Below the pieces are notes generated by a model. That model saw only the letters and a list, made by a program, of their open reading frames with translations. It was not told where the DNA came from and did not search any database. The position numbers and the translations under genes are program-made. DNA of 64,000 nucleotides from the NCBI GenBank assembly GCA_014874455.1, contig JADBJL010000102.1, forward strand, positions 1 through 64,000, in the 5' to 3' direction. Of this stretch, positions 52,504 through 60,661 are shown piece after piece. The stretch comes from Thermomicrobiaceae bacterium (GTDB lineage Bacteria > Chloroflexota > Chloroflexia > Thermomicrobiales > Thermomicrobiaceae). Each line of letters opens with the position of its first letter. The stretch's first letter is position 1.

Positions 52504-53045
52504 CACGAGTCGCTGAACGCCGATCACGCTTCGTCACGCGTGAACTGGAAACGGACACGGCATACGCCTGCGGGTTCCGCATCGGCTACGCTATCGGAAA
52601 CCTCTGCGCTCGCTTCGGACTGGCCCGCGCACCGCAGCCCTCGTTGCATGAAACCACGCCGCTCCGCCCCCACGCACCCCACCCCGATCGCCCTGTCCCA
52701 GTGCATCCGCGCGTCCTCCAGCCCTACCGCCTGCCGACCTCCGAAGGGCTCGACCGTCAGGCGCTTCACCGGGCTGTCGCGTGCGCCTGCTCGCTGCCGG
52801 TCACCAAGCGGGCGCTTACACGCGTGCTCGGCCTGAGCCTCCTCGCCGAGCTAGCACTCGCCGCCGCGCCCCTTCTGGCGCTTCTAGCCCTGGGCTCACC
52901 TGTCACAGCCGAGGACATCCTGCAGCAGCTCGGCGGACTCGCGACGCTCGCCCTGGAGTTCCTGCTGATCGCACTCGTCGGTGCAGCCGCAGCAGAAATC
53001 GTGCTCTCTGCCCTCGCGGTCGTGCAGGCGGCACTGAGCCAGTAA
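52491..53045 (+). CDS. small membrane protein, unknown function
   Basis: 184 residues: a charged N-terminal half with DTAYACGFRIGYAIGNLCARFGLA and a His/Pro-rich linker, then two hydrophobic helices (VLGLSLLAELALAAAPLLALLAL and LATLALEFLLIALVGAAAAEIVLSALAVV). Cysteines at YACG, NLCA and ACAC. No family recognised. It has its own Pho-box-like promoter, matching that of the P-type ATPase cluster, so the two may respond to one signal. There is no strong ribosome site of its own, which fits coupling to the 13-residue upstream frame. Confidence 0.6.
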   Translation: MAVLTRVAERRSRFVTRELETDTAYACGFRIGYAIGNLCARFGLARAPQPSLHETTPLRPHAPHPDRPVPVHPRVLQPYRLPTSEGLDRQALHRAVACACSLPVTKRALTRVLGLSLLAELALAAAPLLALLALGSPVTAEDILQQLGGLATLALEFLLIALVGAAAAEIVLSALAVVQAALSQ

Positions 53046-53127
53046 GACGACCGCGCTTTTACCCACAAGCTGTCACACCACCGGTCAGCAACCTCCCCGA
53101 GGGCACTCCCGAGCTGGCGCCCGTCGC

Positions 53128-53156
53128 TTGACGGGTCTCGTGACGGCTGCTAGAGT
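53128..53156 (+). promoter_or_regulatory. sigma-A promoter of the thiamine operon
   Basis: TTGACG (53128-53133), 17-nt spacer, TAGAGT (53151-53156), placing the start about 15 nt before the riboswitch. Confidence 0.8.
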
Positions 53157-53175
53157 GGGGAGGACAACACAACAG

Positions 53176-53275
53176 CCACTCGTCCCGGGAGCTTGGGGAA
53201 CCAGGCTGAGAGGGCGGCTACCGATCCCGCCGCCGACCGGTGAACCTGACCTGGGTAATGCCAGCGGAGGGAGCA
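53176..53275 (+). promoter_or_regulatory. TPP (thi-box) riboswitch
   Basis: The conserved thi-box cores are visible: GGGGAACC...GGCTGAGAGG on the 5' side and ACCGGTGAACCTGACCTGGGTAATGCCAGCG split over 53236-53266 on the 3' side. The 3' end GGAGGGA (53266-53272) is also the Shine-Dalgarno site of the short reading frame that follows, so thiamine pyrophosphate binding would most simply hide the ribosome site. No terminator hairpin with T-run is seen. Confidence 0.95.
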
Positions 53276-53278
53276 CTC

Positions 53279-53374
53279 ATGAGACGCGCAGAGCACCTTG
53301 GGCGAAACGACCGGCTGCCCATGGTGCTTTTCTCGTCGATCGGCAGGCGGCAGCCGGTGGAGCTGGCGCGATGA
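53279..53374 (+). CDS. 31-residue leader reading frame after the TPP riboswitch
   Basis: ATG 6 nt after GGAGGGA, encoding MRRAEHLGRNDRLPMVLFSS then IGRRQPVELAR and stopping at TGA 53372-53374, which overlaps the tenA ATG (ATGA). It uses the only strong ribosome site under riboswitch control. It may be a coupling peptide rather than a functional protein. No homology known to me. Confidence 0.5.
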   Translation: MRRAEHLGRNDRLPMVLFSSIGRRQPVELAR

Positions 53375-54027
53375 GCGAGTCTCGCAGCTTTCTCGCCAGC
53401 CTCCTTTCGGAGGCCCGGCCGATCTGGGAGGCCATGGTCCGTCACCCCTTCGTCCAGGAGCTGGCAGCCGGAACGCTCGCGCCCGAGCGGTTCGCCTTCT
53501 GGGTCCAGCAGGACTACCTCTTCGTGCGGGAGGCGCTCAAGCTCCGCGGGCTTTCGATCGCCCGCGCGCCCGACGAGGCGATCCGGCGCGCCCTAATCGA
53601 CAACGCCGTCGCGCTCAGGAGGGAACTCGATTTGTTCGAGGCATACGCTCGGGAGCATGGCCTCAGCCTGGAGGTCGAGCCGAGCCCGGTCTGCCTCGGC
53701 TATGCCGCCTACCGGCAGAGCGCTGCGGCGCTGGGGACGTTCCCGGAGTTCCTCGCCGGAACCTGGGCGGCCGAGAAAGCGTACCTCGATACCTGGTCAG
53801 CGGTGAGGAGCGCCGGGTCGGATGGCACCTACCAGCAGTGGATCGCGAACTGGACGAGCCCGAACTTCGTCGCCTGGGTCGAGTGGCTGGAGGCGACGCT
53901 GGCTCGCCTGCTAGAAGGCCAGCCGCAGGACGAGCTCCAGCGCGTGCGGCGCGCATTCCTCACCACCGCCCGCTTCGAGTATCTCTTCTGGGAGATGGTT
54001 TATCGCCGCGAGACCTGGCCGGTCTGA
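53371..54027 (+). CDS. tenA: TenA-family protein (TenA_E-like), first copy
   Basis: A 218-residue thiaminase-II/TenA-fold protein: RPIWEAMVRHPFVQELAAGTLAPERFAFWVQQDYLFVREALKLRGL and AFLTTARFEYLFWEMVYRRETWPV are typical. The catalytic cysteine of TenA_C enzymes is missing (FPEFLAGTWAAEKAY), so it belongs with the TenA_E type, whose members act on formyl-aminopyrimidine-type thiamine breakdown products. First full gene of the riboswitch operon. Confidence 0.88.
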   Translation: MSESRSFLASLLSEARPIWEAMVRHPFVQELAAGTLAPERFAFWVQQDYLFVREALKLRGLSIARAPDEAIRRALIDNAVALRRELDLFEAYAREHGLSLEVEPSPVCLGYAAYRQSAAALGTFPEFLAGTWAAEKAYLDTWSAVRSAGSDGTYQQWIANWTSPNFVAWVEWLEATLARLLEGQPQDELQRVRRAFLTTARFEYLFWEMVYRRETWPV

Positions 54028-54051
54028 GCGAATGGCCTCGGAGGGAGCGCA

Positions 54052-54636
54052 ATGCGACGGCTTCTACAACCGTGGACGACAACCGAGATCCTCGTCGTCG
54101 CGACCATGGGAATCGCGATCGGTCTGATCTGGGTGCCCTGGACCTGGTTCTACCAGGCGACCGCGGCCGTACTCGGCCCGTGGGCCGCTCACTTCGTGGG
54201 CGGCTTTTGGCTGATCGGCGGCGTGATCACACCATACATCGTGCGCAAGCCTGGCTCGGCGCTGCTCGGCGAGATGATCGCCGCCCTGGCCGAGATGCCG
54301 CTCACGCCCTGGGGGGCGATCGTCCTCCTGGCCGGGCTGATCGAGGGCGGCGCCTGCGAGCTCTTCTTCCTGGCTACCGGCTACCGGCGCTTCAGCCTAC
54401 CCTGGCTTATGGGCGCGGCCGCGTTCGGCGGGTTGGCGTTCTCCCTCCTGTATCTCTATCCCATCCAGGGATGGGGACGCCTGGCGATCGAGATACAGAT
54501 CCTCTACACGGTGATGCGCATGGCCGGTGCGGCGATCCTGGCCGGCGGCGGAGCCAAGCTCATCGCCGACGCCCTGGTGCCGACGGGGGTGCTCGATGCT
54601 TTCCCCATCGCTCGCGAGCGCCGGCCCGAGATCTAG
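54052..54636 (+). CDS. ykoE: ECF transporter S component, YkoE family
   Basis: A 194-residue membrane protein with about five helices: TEILVVATMGIAIGLIWVPWTWFYQATAAVLGPWAAHFVGGFWLIGGVI is the YkoE signature. It is the substrate-binding (S) unit for thiamine or its pyrimidine part (HMP). The following genes give the ATPase and T units. Its last 41 nt overlap the ATPase gene start. Confidence 0.9.
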   Translation: MRRLLQPWTTTEILVVATMGIAIGLIWVPWTWFYQATAAVLGPWAAHFVGGFWLIGGVITPYIVRKPGSALLGEMIAALAEMPLTPWGAIVLLAGLIEGGACELFFLATGYRRFSLPWLMGAAAFGGLAFSLLYLYPIQGWGRLAIEIQILYTVMRMAGAAILAGGGAKLIADALVPTGVLDAFPIARERRPEI

Positions 54637-56353
54637 CTGCGAGCCGGCTATCCGGGTCGAGGGCCTCACCGTCAAGTATCCCGGCCGCAAGCGCCCGGCA
54701 CTGGTGCGGGTCTCCTTCTCCGTTCAGCCTGGGGAACTCGTGCTCGTCCTCGGGCCGTCCGGCTGCGGCAAGAGCACGCTGGCGCTGTGCCTGAACGGCG
54801 TGATCCCGCACGCGATCGCGGCGACGATGGAGGGGCGCGTCCGCGTCGTCGGGCTCGATACCCGCCAGGTGCCCCTCAGCCGGCTGAGCGAGAAGGTCGG
54901 CGTGGTCTTCCAGGATCCGGAGGCGCAGTTCTGCCTGCTGACGGTCGAGGAGGAGGTCGCCTTCGGGCTGGAGAACCTCGGCGTCCCCCCGGACGAGATG
55001 CCTGGACGCATCGCGGCCGCGCTGGAGCTGATCGGGCTGGCCGAGTTGCGCGAGCGGCGGATCGACCGGCTCTCCGGCGGCCAGAAGCAGCGGCTGGCCC
55101 TGGCCTGTGTACTCGCGATGGGCCCCGAGATCCTGGTACTCGATGAGCCGACCGCGCACCTCGACCCGCAGGCGGCTGCCGAACTCTTCGCCACGCTGGC
55201 CCGCCTGAAGGCGGCCGGCCGCCACACGATCGTCGTGATCGAGCACCGGCTCGACGACCTGATGCCGCTGGTCGACCGCGTCCTGCTGTTCGGCCCCGAG
55301 GGCAGGCTGCTGGCCGAGGGGGCGCCGCGCGAGCTGTTCGCCGCCTACCGGCAGGAACTCGACCGCTTCGGGATCTGGATCCCGCAGGTGACCGAGCTGG
55401 CCTTCCGGCTGGCGGAGGCCGGCGTTGAAATCGACCGTTTGCCGCTGACCGTTGAGGAGGCGGCCGAGACATTGGCGCCGCGCCTGGGGCGGGCGCGCCG
55501 GCACTGGCCGCACATGGTAGACCCGCCGGAGCGACAGCCAGCGGTCGAGGTTCGACGCCTCTCCTACCGCTACCCGTCCGGCCCGCAGGCGCTCCGCGAG
55601 GTGTCCCTCCTGATCCCCGAGGGCAGCTTCTTCGCCCTGGTCGGCCCCAATGGCGCGGGTAAGAGCACGCTGGCGCTCCACCTCGTCGGTGTGCTGGAGC
55701 CGCCGCCGGAGGCGGTCTGGCTGCTCGGCCGGCCGCTGCGGGCGTACGGGCGACAGGAACTGCCGCGTGTCGCGAGCTATGTCTTTCAGAACCCCGAGCA
55801 CCAGTTCCTGACCAGCACCGTCCACGACGAAGTCGCCTTCGGCCTTCGGGCCCAGGGGATCGCCGACCGGGAAGTCGAGACCCGCGTGCGCGCGGCACTC
55901 GAGGAGTTTGGCCTGGCGGCGCTGGCGCTCGCCCACCCGTTCACGCTGAGCCAGGGCGAGAAGCGCCGGCTCTCGGTGGCGACCGCGCTGGTGTTGCGTC
56001 CCCGCCTGCTCATCCTCGACGAGCCGACCTTCGGCCAGGACCGGCGAACCACCGCGCTGATCATGACTCGCCTCCGCGAGCTGGTCCGTAGCGGGGGCAC
56101 GGTGGTGGCGATCACGCATGACCTGCGGCTGGTGGCCGAGGAGGCCAGCGCGGCCAGCGTGCTGGTCGCCGGGCGGGTCGCGTTCGCCGGGCCGGTGGCC
56201 GAGTTGCTGGGCAGCGCGCCACTCCTGAGGCAGGCCGGGCTGGTTCCCCCGCCGCTGGTGCGGCTCGGCCGGCGACTGGCCGAGTGGGCAGACGGGCTGC
56301 CGCCGCTGAGCACGGTCGAGCACTATCTCGTCGCGCTGGGAGCGGAGCGATGA
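54596..56353 (+). CDS. ykoD: fused double ATPase of the thiamine ECF transporter (YkoD)
   Basis: A 585-residue tandem ABC ATPase. The first domain has Walker A GPSGCGKST, signature LSGGQKQRLALAC and Walker B ILVLDEPTAHLDP; the second has GPNGAGKST, a modified signature LSQGEKRRLSVA and LLILDEPTFGQD. The two halves equal EcfA1 and EcfA2. The start (ATG 54596) lies inside ykoE; the codons before SCEPAIRVEGLTVKYPG look unconserved, so the exact start is uncertain. Confidence 0.9.
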   Translation: MLSPSLASAGPRSSCEPAIRVEGLTVKYPGRKRPALVRVSFSVQPGELVLVLGPSGCGKSTLALCLNGVIPHAIAATMEGRVRVVGLDTRQVPLSRLSEKVGVVFQDPEAQFCLLTVEEEVAFGLENLGVPPDEMPGRIAAALELIGLAELRERRIDRLSGGQKQRLALACVLAMGPEILVLDEPTAHLDPQAAAELFATLARLKAAGRHTIVVIEHRLDDLMPLVDRVLLFGPEGRLLAEGAPRELFAAYRQELDRFGIWIPQVTELAFRLAEAGVEIDRLPLTVEEAAETLAPRLGRARRHWPHMVDPPERQPAVEVRRLSYRYPSGPQALREVSLLIPEGSFFALVGPNGAGKSTLALHLVGVLEPPPEAVWLLGRPLRAYGRQELPRVASYVFQNPEHQFLTSTVHDEVAFGLRAQGIADREVETRVRAALEEFGLAALALAHPFTLSQGEKRRLSVATALVLRPRLLILDEPTFGQDRRTTALIMTRLRELVRSGGTVVAITHDLRLVAEEASAASVLVAGRVAFAGPVAELLGSAPLLRQAGLVPPPLVRLGRRLAEWADGLPPLSTVEHYLVALGAER

Positions 56354-57183
56354 GCCAGGGCGTCTACGTGGAGACCGGCTCTTCTCTGCACCGGCTGAAC
56401 CCGCTGACCAAGTTCGTCCTGGTCATTCCGACGACGCTCATCCTCACGCTGGTCGTGGATATCGCTGTGCCGGCCCTCTTCAGCCTGTTCTTCCTGCTCG
56501 CGCTCCTGACGCTCGGGCGCGTCCCGGCGTCGCGGCTGGGCCGGGCGCTGCTGCCCTTCCTGCCGGTCGGCATCGGTCTCCTCTGGACCACGGCCGCCTT
56601 CTACCAGACTCGGATGGCCGAGACGCCTACGGTCGCGCTCGAGCTGGGGCCGTTCCAGCTTACCTGGCCCGGCATCGTCTATGCCGTGAGCATCGTCCTG
56701 CGCGTGCTGGCCATCTACGCATCCTCGCTCCTCTTCCTGCTCACCACGCACCCGACCGATTTCGTCCTGGCGCTGGTGCAGCAGTGCCGGCTGCCGGTCC
56801 GGCTCGGTTACGGCGTGATGGCGGCCTACCGGTTCGTACCGCTGCTGAGCGCGGAGCTGGCGCAGATCCGCGCGGCGCACCGGGTGCGCGGGGTGCCGGA
56901 GGGCGGCGGGCTGCTGGCGGCGCCCCGTCGGCTGCTCGGCTACGCGATCCCGCTCCTGGCGAGCGGCATCCGCCGTGCCCAGCAGGTCGCCGTGGCGATG
57001 GACGCGCGGGCGCTGGGCGCCCAGCCGCGGCGGACGTTCTACCGGCGCCTGCGCTTCTCCCGGAGCGACCTCGCGTTCCTGCTGGCGTACGCGAGCTTCA
57101 CGGTCATTGTTCTGACCCTGCTCGTCTGGATGGGGTTACCGGCTCGGCTCGATGTCTTCAGCGGGCCGACGATGCGGCGGTGA
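56350..57183 (+). CDS. ykoC: ECF transporter T component (YkoC/EcfT)
   Basis: A 277-residue membrane protein with about five helices. LHRLNPLTKFVLVIPTTLIL is the standard EcfT start, and RVRGVPEGGG plus AMDARALGAQPRRT are the two coupling helices with the Ala-Arg-Gly/Ala motifs that contact the ATPases. Its ATG overlaps the ykoD stop. Confidence 0.92.
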   Translation: MSQGVYVETGSSLHRLNPLTKFVLVIPTTLILTLVVDIAVPALFSLFFLLALLTLGRVPASRLGRALLPFLPVGIGLLWTTAAFYQTRMAETPTVALELGPFQLTWPGIVYAVSIVLRVLAIYASSLLFLLTTHPTDFVLALVQQCRLPVRLGYGVMAAYRFVPLLSAELAQIRAAHRVRGVPEGGGLLAAPRRLLGYAIPLLASGIRRAQQVAVAMDARALGAQPRRTFYRRLRFSRSDLAFLLAYASFTVIVLTLLVWMGLPARLDVFSGPTMRR

Positions 57184-57193
57184 GGAGGTGGCG

Positions 57194-57301
57194 ATGGGGC
57201 GGGTACTGCGCACCTGGACGATGGTTCTGCTGGTGATGATCGCGATCTGGCTCGTCCTCTTCCTCGGGGTGACGCTCGGCGGCTGGCGCTTGTTGCCGTA
57301 G
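57194..57301 (+). CDS. 35-residue single-helix membrane protein of the thiamine operon
   Basis: MGRVLRTWTMVLLVMIAIWL continues VLFLGVTLGGWRLLP. GAGGAGGTGGCG directly precedes the ATG, the best ribosome site in the operon, and the frame lies 10 nt after ykoC and 71 nt before the second tenA. It is almost all one transmembrane helix with a basic N terminus. It may be an accessory subunit of the ECF transporter. Too short for most gene finders. Confidence 0.65.
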   Translation: MGRVLRTWTMVLLVMIAIWLVLFLGVTLGGWRLLP

Positions 57302-57372
57302 TGAAGCACGGGCGATGAGCAGGTCGAGACCGGAACGGAGTGAGGCACTGTGCAGCTAGAGGGAGGAACGCC

Positions 57373-58041
57373 GTGAGCAGGCAGTTTACGGGGGAGCTGT
57401 GGCAGTCGATCGAAGGGATCTACCAGGCGATCCTGGCGCATCCGTTCATCCGGGGGTTGACCGATGGCTCGCTGCCGGAGCCGGCCTTCCGGTACTACGT
57501 GGTGCAGGACGCCCTGTACCTGCAGGACTATGCCCGCTGCCTGGCGCTGGCCGGGGCGAAAGCGCCGCTGGACGCCTGGTGCGAGATGTTCGCCGAGCAC
57601 GCCAAGACGGCGCTGGTCGTCGAGCGGTCACTGCACGAGGGGTTCTTCCAGGGCTGGGGCCTGAGCGCGGAGACGGTCTCCCGGACGCCGAAAGCGCCGA
57701 CCAACCTGGCCTATACCTCGTACCTGTTGCGGGTGGCCCATGACCGGCCCTTCGAGGAGGTCGTGGGCGCGGTGCTGCCCTGCTACTGGATCTACTGGGA
57801 GGTGGGGAAGCACCTGGAGCGCGAGGGCTCGCCGCACCCGCTCTACCGGCGCTGGATCGACACCTACGCCTCTGAGGAGTTCGGGACGGTAGTCCAGCAG
57901 GTGCTGGACGTCATGGATCAGGCAGCGGGAGACCTGCCGCAGAGCCGCCGAGCGCGAGTCCAGGAGCACTTCGTCACGACCAGCCGCTACGAGTGGATGT
58001 TCTGGGACGCCGCCTACCGGCAGGAGGCCTGGCCGGTCTGA
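57373..58041 (+). CDS. tenA2: aminopyrimidine aminohydrolase TenA (TenA_C type), second copy
   Basis: A 222-residue TenA: GIYQAILAHPFIRGLTDGSLPEPAFRYYVVQDALYLQDYARCLALAGAK, then the active-site Cys in GAVLPCYWIYWEVGKHL and the C-terminal FVTTSRYEWMFWDAAYRQEAWPV. With the Cys present it should hydrolyse aminopyrimidines to HMP (salvage) or cleave thiamine. The GTG start has GGGAGG 6 nt upstream. It ends the thiamine operon. Confidence 0.92.
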   Translation: MSRQFTGELWQSIEGIYQAILAHPFIRGLTDGSLPEPAFRYYVVQDALYLQDYARCLALAGAKAPLDAWCEMFAEHAKTALVVERSLHEGFFQGWGLSAETVSRTPKAPTNLAYTSYLLRVAHDRPFEEVVGAVLPCYWIYWEVGKHLEREGSPHPLYRRWIDTYASEEFGTVVQQVLDVMDQAAGDLPQSRRARVQEHFVTTSRYEWMFWDAAYRQEAWPV

Positions 58042-58189
58042 GCAGCGTCGGCGGGCGGTACCGGCTTGCAGTGGTCACCCAGGTTTCGCATACCCGCATC
58101 CGGAGGATGGCCTTCTGCCTAGAGGCAAGTCATCCGGCAGCCTGGTATATAGCCGGAAGGTCAGGTTCCGAACCTGCCACGACCATTTT

Positions 58190-58217
58190 GTAGGGGCGAC
58201 CGGCCGGTCGCCCCTAC
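58190..58217 (+). terminator. 28-bp perfect palindrome (terminator or dispersed repeat)
   Basis: Each 14-bp arm is the exact complement of the other (58190-58203 with 58204-58217), followed by GTTTTGAC. It could end the thiamine operon 150 nt past tenA2. Palindromes of this GTAGGGGCGAC kind are also dispersed repeats in related genomes, so both readings hold. Just before it, 58162-58176 (CAGGTTCCGAACCTG) is another small hairpin of unknown meaning. Confidence 0.6.
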
Positions 58218-58288
58218 GTTTTGACTAGCACCGATATGAACGTCTGGAAACGGTCGCCGGCCGACATCGCAGCGTGCGGCGCGGCCGA

Positions 58289-58651
58289 TCAGGGCTGAGT
58301 GGGCCGGAGCGGCCGACGGGCGACGGCGAGCCAGTACGGCAGGAAAGCCAGCACATTGAGGAAGGCCAGGGCCATCAGCCAGGCCAGCCGAGAGCTGTCC
58401 GAGAGCTGATCGGAGGGTCGGCTCGTGGCGTCGACCAGTGCCACCACGAGGGCAACCCAGGTGATCAGCAGCGAGGGCACACTAGGGAGCAGGAGCACCC
58501 AGAGCGGGAGGTCATACACGATGCCGCCGGCAAAAGCGCCGGCGACATAGAACACGAAGACGCTCGTCGCGACTGGAAGCACCCAGGTGAGACCAGCGAT
58601 TGCCTGCGTTAGCGTGTCCTTCCGCTGTCGACCAGGTGGAGAAGCTACCAT
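58289..58651 (-). CDS. four-helix membrane protein, unknown function
   Basis: 120 residues with four hydrophobic segments: AIAGLTWVLPVATSVFVFYVAGAFAGG, LWVLLLPSVPSLLITWVALVVALVDAT, LAWLMALAFLNVLAFLPYWLAVARRP and a weak first one. The last part resembles the end of PLDc_N-type domains, but I would not assign the family. ATG at 58651; a TTG at 58678 is an alternative. It follows rpsU by 46 nt and is probably read from the rpsU promoter. Confidence 0.6.
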   Translation of the reverse strand: MVASPPGRQRKDTLTQAIAGLTWVLPVATSVFVFYVAGAFAGGIVYDLPLWVLLLPSVPSLLITWVALVVALVDATSRPSDQLSDSSRLAWLMALAFLNVLAFLPYWLAVARRPLRPTQP

Positions 58652-58697
58652 CAGCCCGTACCCGGTACCTGCAGGCAAGGAGCCTGCGCGGCGCCGT

Positions 58698-58922
58698 TCA
58701 GAGCAGCCCCTGGCCCTTCTTCGCCAGCTTCGCCAGCTTGCGCCGTCGCCGGTGCTCCGCCTTGCGCATCTTGGCGCGGCGCTGCTCGCTCTTGCTCACG
58801 AAGTGCCGCTTCGCGCGATAGTCGCGCAGCACGCCGGACTTCTGGAGTTCCTTCGTAAAGCGCTTGAGCAGCGCCTCGAAGCTCTCGTTATCGCGCAGCT
58901 CGACACGTACAGACTTCGCCAC
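58698..58922 (-). CDS. rpsU: 30S ribosomal protein S21
   Basis: 74 residues, very basic: SVRVELRDNESFEALLKRFTKELQKSGVLRDYRAKRHFVSKSEQRR, the S21 signature, with a lysine/arginine-rich tail. S21 helps ribosomes select mRNA sites. A short promoter-bearing leader precedes it. Confidence 0.97.
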   Translation of the reverse strand: MAKSVRVELRDNESFEALLKRFTKELQKSGVLRDYRAKRHFVSKSEQRRAKMRKAEHRRRRKLAKLAKKGQGLL

Positions 58923-59000
58923 TGATGATCACTCTCCCATGAGGTATGATTCGAACCGATCCCAGGTAGCCAGACACTGGCCCGCTGGTCACACCATTCC

Positions 59001-59009
59001 AGTATACCA
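59001..59009 (-). promoter_or_regulatory. extended -10 promoter for rpsU
   Basis: Minus strand TGG-TATACT (TATACT at 59006-59001), about 80 nt before the rpsU ATG. A good -35 is not seen. Confidence 0.5.
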
Positions 59010-59047
59010 TGGAATCAGCCGATCCGCTGCTGTACGTTCAGCGTAGT

Positions 59048-59086
59048 CGCGGGCGGGCAAGGCCAGACCCGGCCCGCCCGCCCGCG
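59048..59086 (-). terminator. GC-rich hairpin after citrate synthase gene
   Basis: An 11-bp stem (59048-59058 with 59076-59086) with a 17-nt loop, 17 nt past the stop codon. There is no T-run, so termination would be weak or factor-dependent. Confidence 0.4.
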
Positions 59087-59102
59087 AATCGGCGCAGCGC
59101 CG

Positions 59103-60257
59103 CTATCCTCGCTGGTCGAGCGGGACGAAGCGGCGTTCGCGCTCACCGACGTAACGCGCCTGCGGCCGGATCAACCGGTTGCCGGCCAGTTGCTCGAGCG
59201 TGTGCGCCACCCAGCCCGCTACCCGGCTGATGGCGAAGGCGCCCGGCATCAGGTCGGGCGCGAGGCCCAACCCATAGAGCAGCGGCGCCGAGTAGAACTC
59301 GACATTGGGATAGAGCTTCCGCTCCACGTAGTACGGGTGGTTCGCCGTCACTTCTTCGAGCCGCTCGGCGATCGCATGCCAGGTCGTCTCGCCGGACTCC
59401 TCGGCAACTGCCTTCGACCATCCCATAAGGTGCACTGCCCGCGGGTCGCGTGTGCGGTAGACCCGATGACCGATCCCCATCAGCCGACGCTTGATGCGCA
59501 ACGACTCCTCGACGTACTCGACCACCTTGTCCGGCGACCCGATGGCGAGCAGCATCTCCATCGCGCGCTGGTTCGCCCCGCCGTGCGCGTCACCCTTCAG
59601 TGCCGCCAGCGCCGTCGAGACCGCGGCGTAGAGATCGCCCAGCGCCGAGACGGTTACCCTGAGCGCGAAGGTCGAGGCATTGAAGCTGTGCTCGGCCAGC
59701 AGCACCAGGTAGCAGTTGAACGCGGCTTCCTGGGTCGCAGTCGGCCGCCGGCCATGGAGCATGGACAGGAAGTTGCCGGCCTGGCCCAGCTCCGGATCGG
59801 GCTCGACCGGCTGCTCACTGCGGCGCAACCGGTCGTAGGCGGCCAGCATCGTCGGCATCATCGCGACCAGGCGGAGCCCGCGCCGCAGGATCCCGTCCGG
59901 GCTCAGATCGCGGATCGCCGGGTCAGTCATCCCCAGCGCGGTCACTCCGGCCCGCAGCGCATCGATCGGTTCGCCCGACCTGGGCAGCGCCTCGATGACG
60001 CGTCGCACCTCCTCCGGCATGACGCGATTGGCGGCCAGCTCGCGCTGCAGTGCGGCCAGCTCGTCCCGCGTCGGCAGGTTCCCATGCCAGAGCAGGTAGA
60101 GCACCTCCTCGTAGGTGGCATGACGCGCCAGATCGTCGATACTGTACCCGCGGTAGGAAAGACGGCCGTTGAGCCCGTCGACTTCGCTCAGCGCTGTCTC
60201 GTCGACCACTACCCCCTCGAGCCCTGGCGCAACAACGATAGAACTCAACTGGCTCAT
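59103..60257 (-). CDS. gltA: citrate synthase
   Basis: A 384-residue type I-like short citrate synthase: GLEGVVVDETALSEVDGLNGRLSYRGYSIDDLARHATYEEVLYLLWHGNLP opening, catalytic His in GGANQRAMEML and GIGHRVYRTRDPRA, and the Asp region EFYSAPLLYGLGLAPDLMPGAFAISRVAGWVAH. It condenses acetyl-CoA with oxaloacetate. A 2-methylcitrate synthase role cannot be excluded from sequence. It is divergent from the urease-like operon. Confidence 0.93.
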   Translation of the reverse strand: MSQLSSIVVAPGLEGVVVDETALSEVDGLNGRLSYRGYSIDDLARHATYEEVLYLLWHGNLPTRDELAALQRELAANRVMPEEVRRVIEALPRSGEPIDALRAGVTALGMTDPAIRDLSPDGILRRGLRLVAMMPTMLAAYDRLRRSEQPVEPDPELGQAGNFLSMLHGRRPTATQEAAFNCYLVLLAEHSFNASTFALRVTVSALGDLYAAVSTALAALKGDAHGGANQRAMEMLLAIGSPDKVVEYVEESLRIKRRLMGIGHRVYRTRDPRAVHLMGWSKAVAEESGETTWHAIAERLEEVTANHPYYVERKLYPNVEFYSAPLLYGLGLAPDLMPGAFAISRVAGWVAHTLEQLAGNRLIRPQARYVGERERRFVPLDQRG

Positions 60258-60305
60258 CGTCTTGCCCCTCTCACTGGTGCCTCTCGCGCACCCTCTCTCG
60301 CGCTC

Positions 60306-60334
60306 ATGCTAACACGACGATACGCGATTGTCAT
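60306..60334 (-). promoter_or_regulatory. sigma-A promoter of the citrate synthase gene
   Basis: Minus strand: ATGACA (60334-60329), 17-nt spacer, TAGCAT (60311-60306), about 50 nt before the ATG. Confidence 0.6.
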
Positions 60335-60355
60335 TGATGGAGGTTGATTCAGCTC

Positions 60356-60384
60356 TGGACGCCTGTCCGGCACATCCGTATACT
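60356..60384 (+). promoter_or_regulatory. sigma-A promoter of the urease-like operon
   Basis: TGGACG (60356-60361), 17-nt spacer, TATACT (60379-60384), 28 nt before the first start codon. Confidence 0.65.
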
Positions 60385-60412
60385 GTCGTTGCCAGGCCGG
60401 GAGCGCAGGGAG

Positions 60413-60661
60413 ATGATCGAGATCGACGGTGTCGAATATCTCACCGCCCGTGAGGCCGCACACCTGTTGGGCGTCAAGCTGGCGACTCTCTACGCCTACG
60501 CCAGCCGGGGGCGGATCCAGAGCTACCGGCGCGGAGTACGCCGCGAGCGCTTCTACCGGCGCTCGGAGATCGAGGCGCTGCTCCGCCTGCAGCCGGCCGA
60601 GCGCGAGCGCGCCAGCGACGAGCGGCTGCCACCGGCCGAGTCCTGGATCCCGTTCACCTAG
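60413..60661 (+). CDS. MerR/excisionase-type helix-turn-helix protein
   Basis: An 82-residue DNA-binding protein: EYLTAREAAHLLGVKLATLYAYASRGRIQSYRRGVRRERFYRRSEIEALLRLQ is a HTH_17/excisionase-like winged helix. No sensor domain. It is the first gene of the urease-like operon, and its stop abuts the next ATG. It may regulate the operon or the divergent citrate synthase gene. The start has GGGAG repeats upstream. Confidence 0.78.
   Translation: MIEIDGVEYLTAREAAHLLGVKLATLYAYASRGRIQSYRRGVRRERFYRRSEIEALLRLQPAERERASDERLPPAESWIPFT

Noticed and set aside
58083-58186. tRNA-like segment (GGTTCCGAACC arm, ACCA end, GGTATATAGCC arm)
   Set aside because: No acceptor stem can be paired, and there is no room for an anticodon arm between the putative D and T arms.
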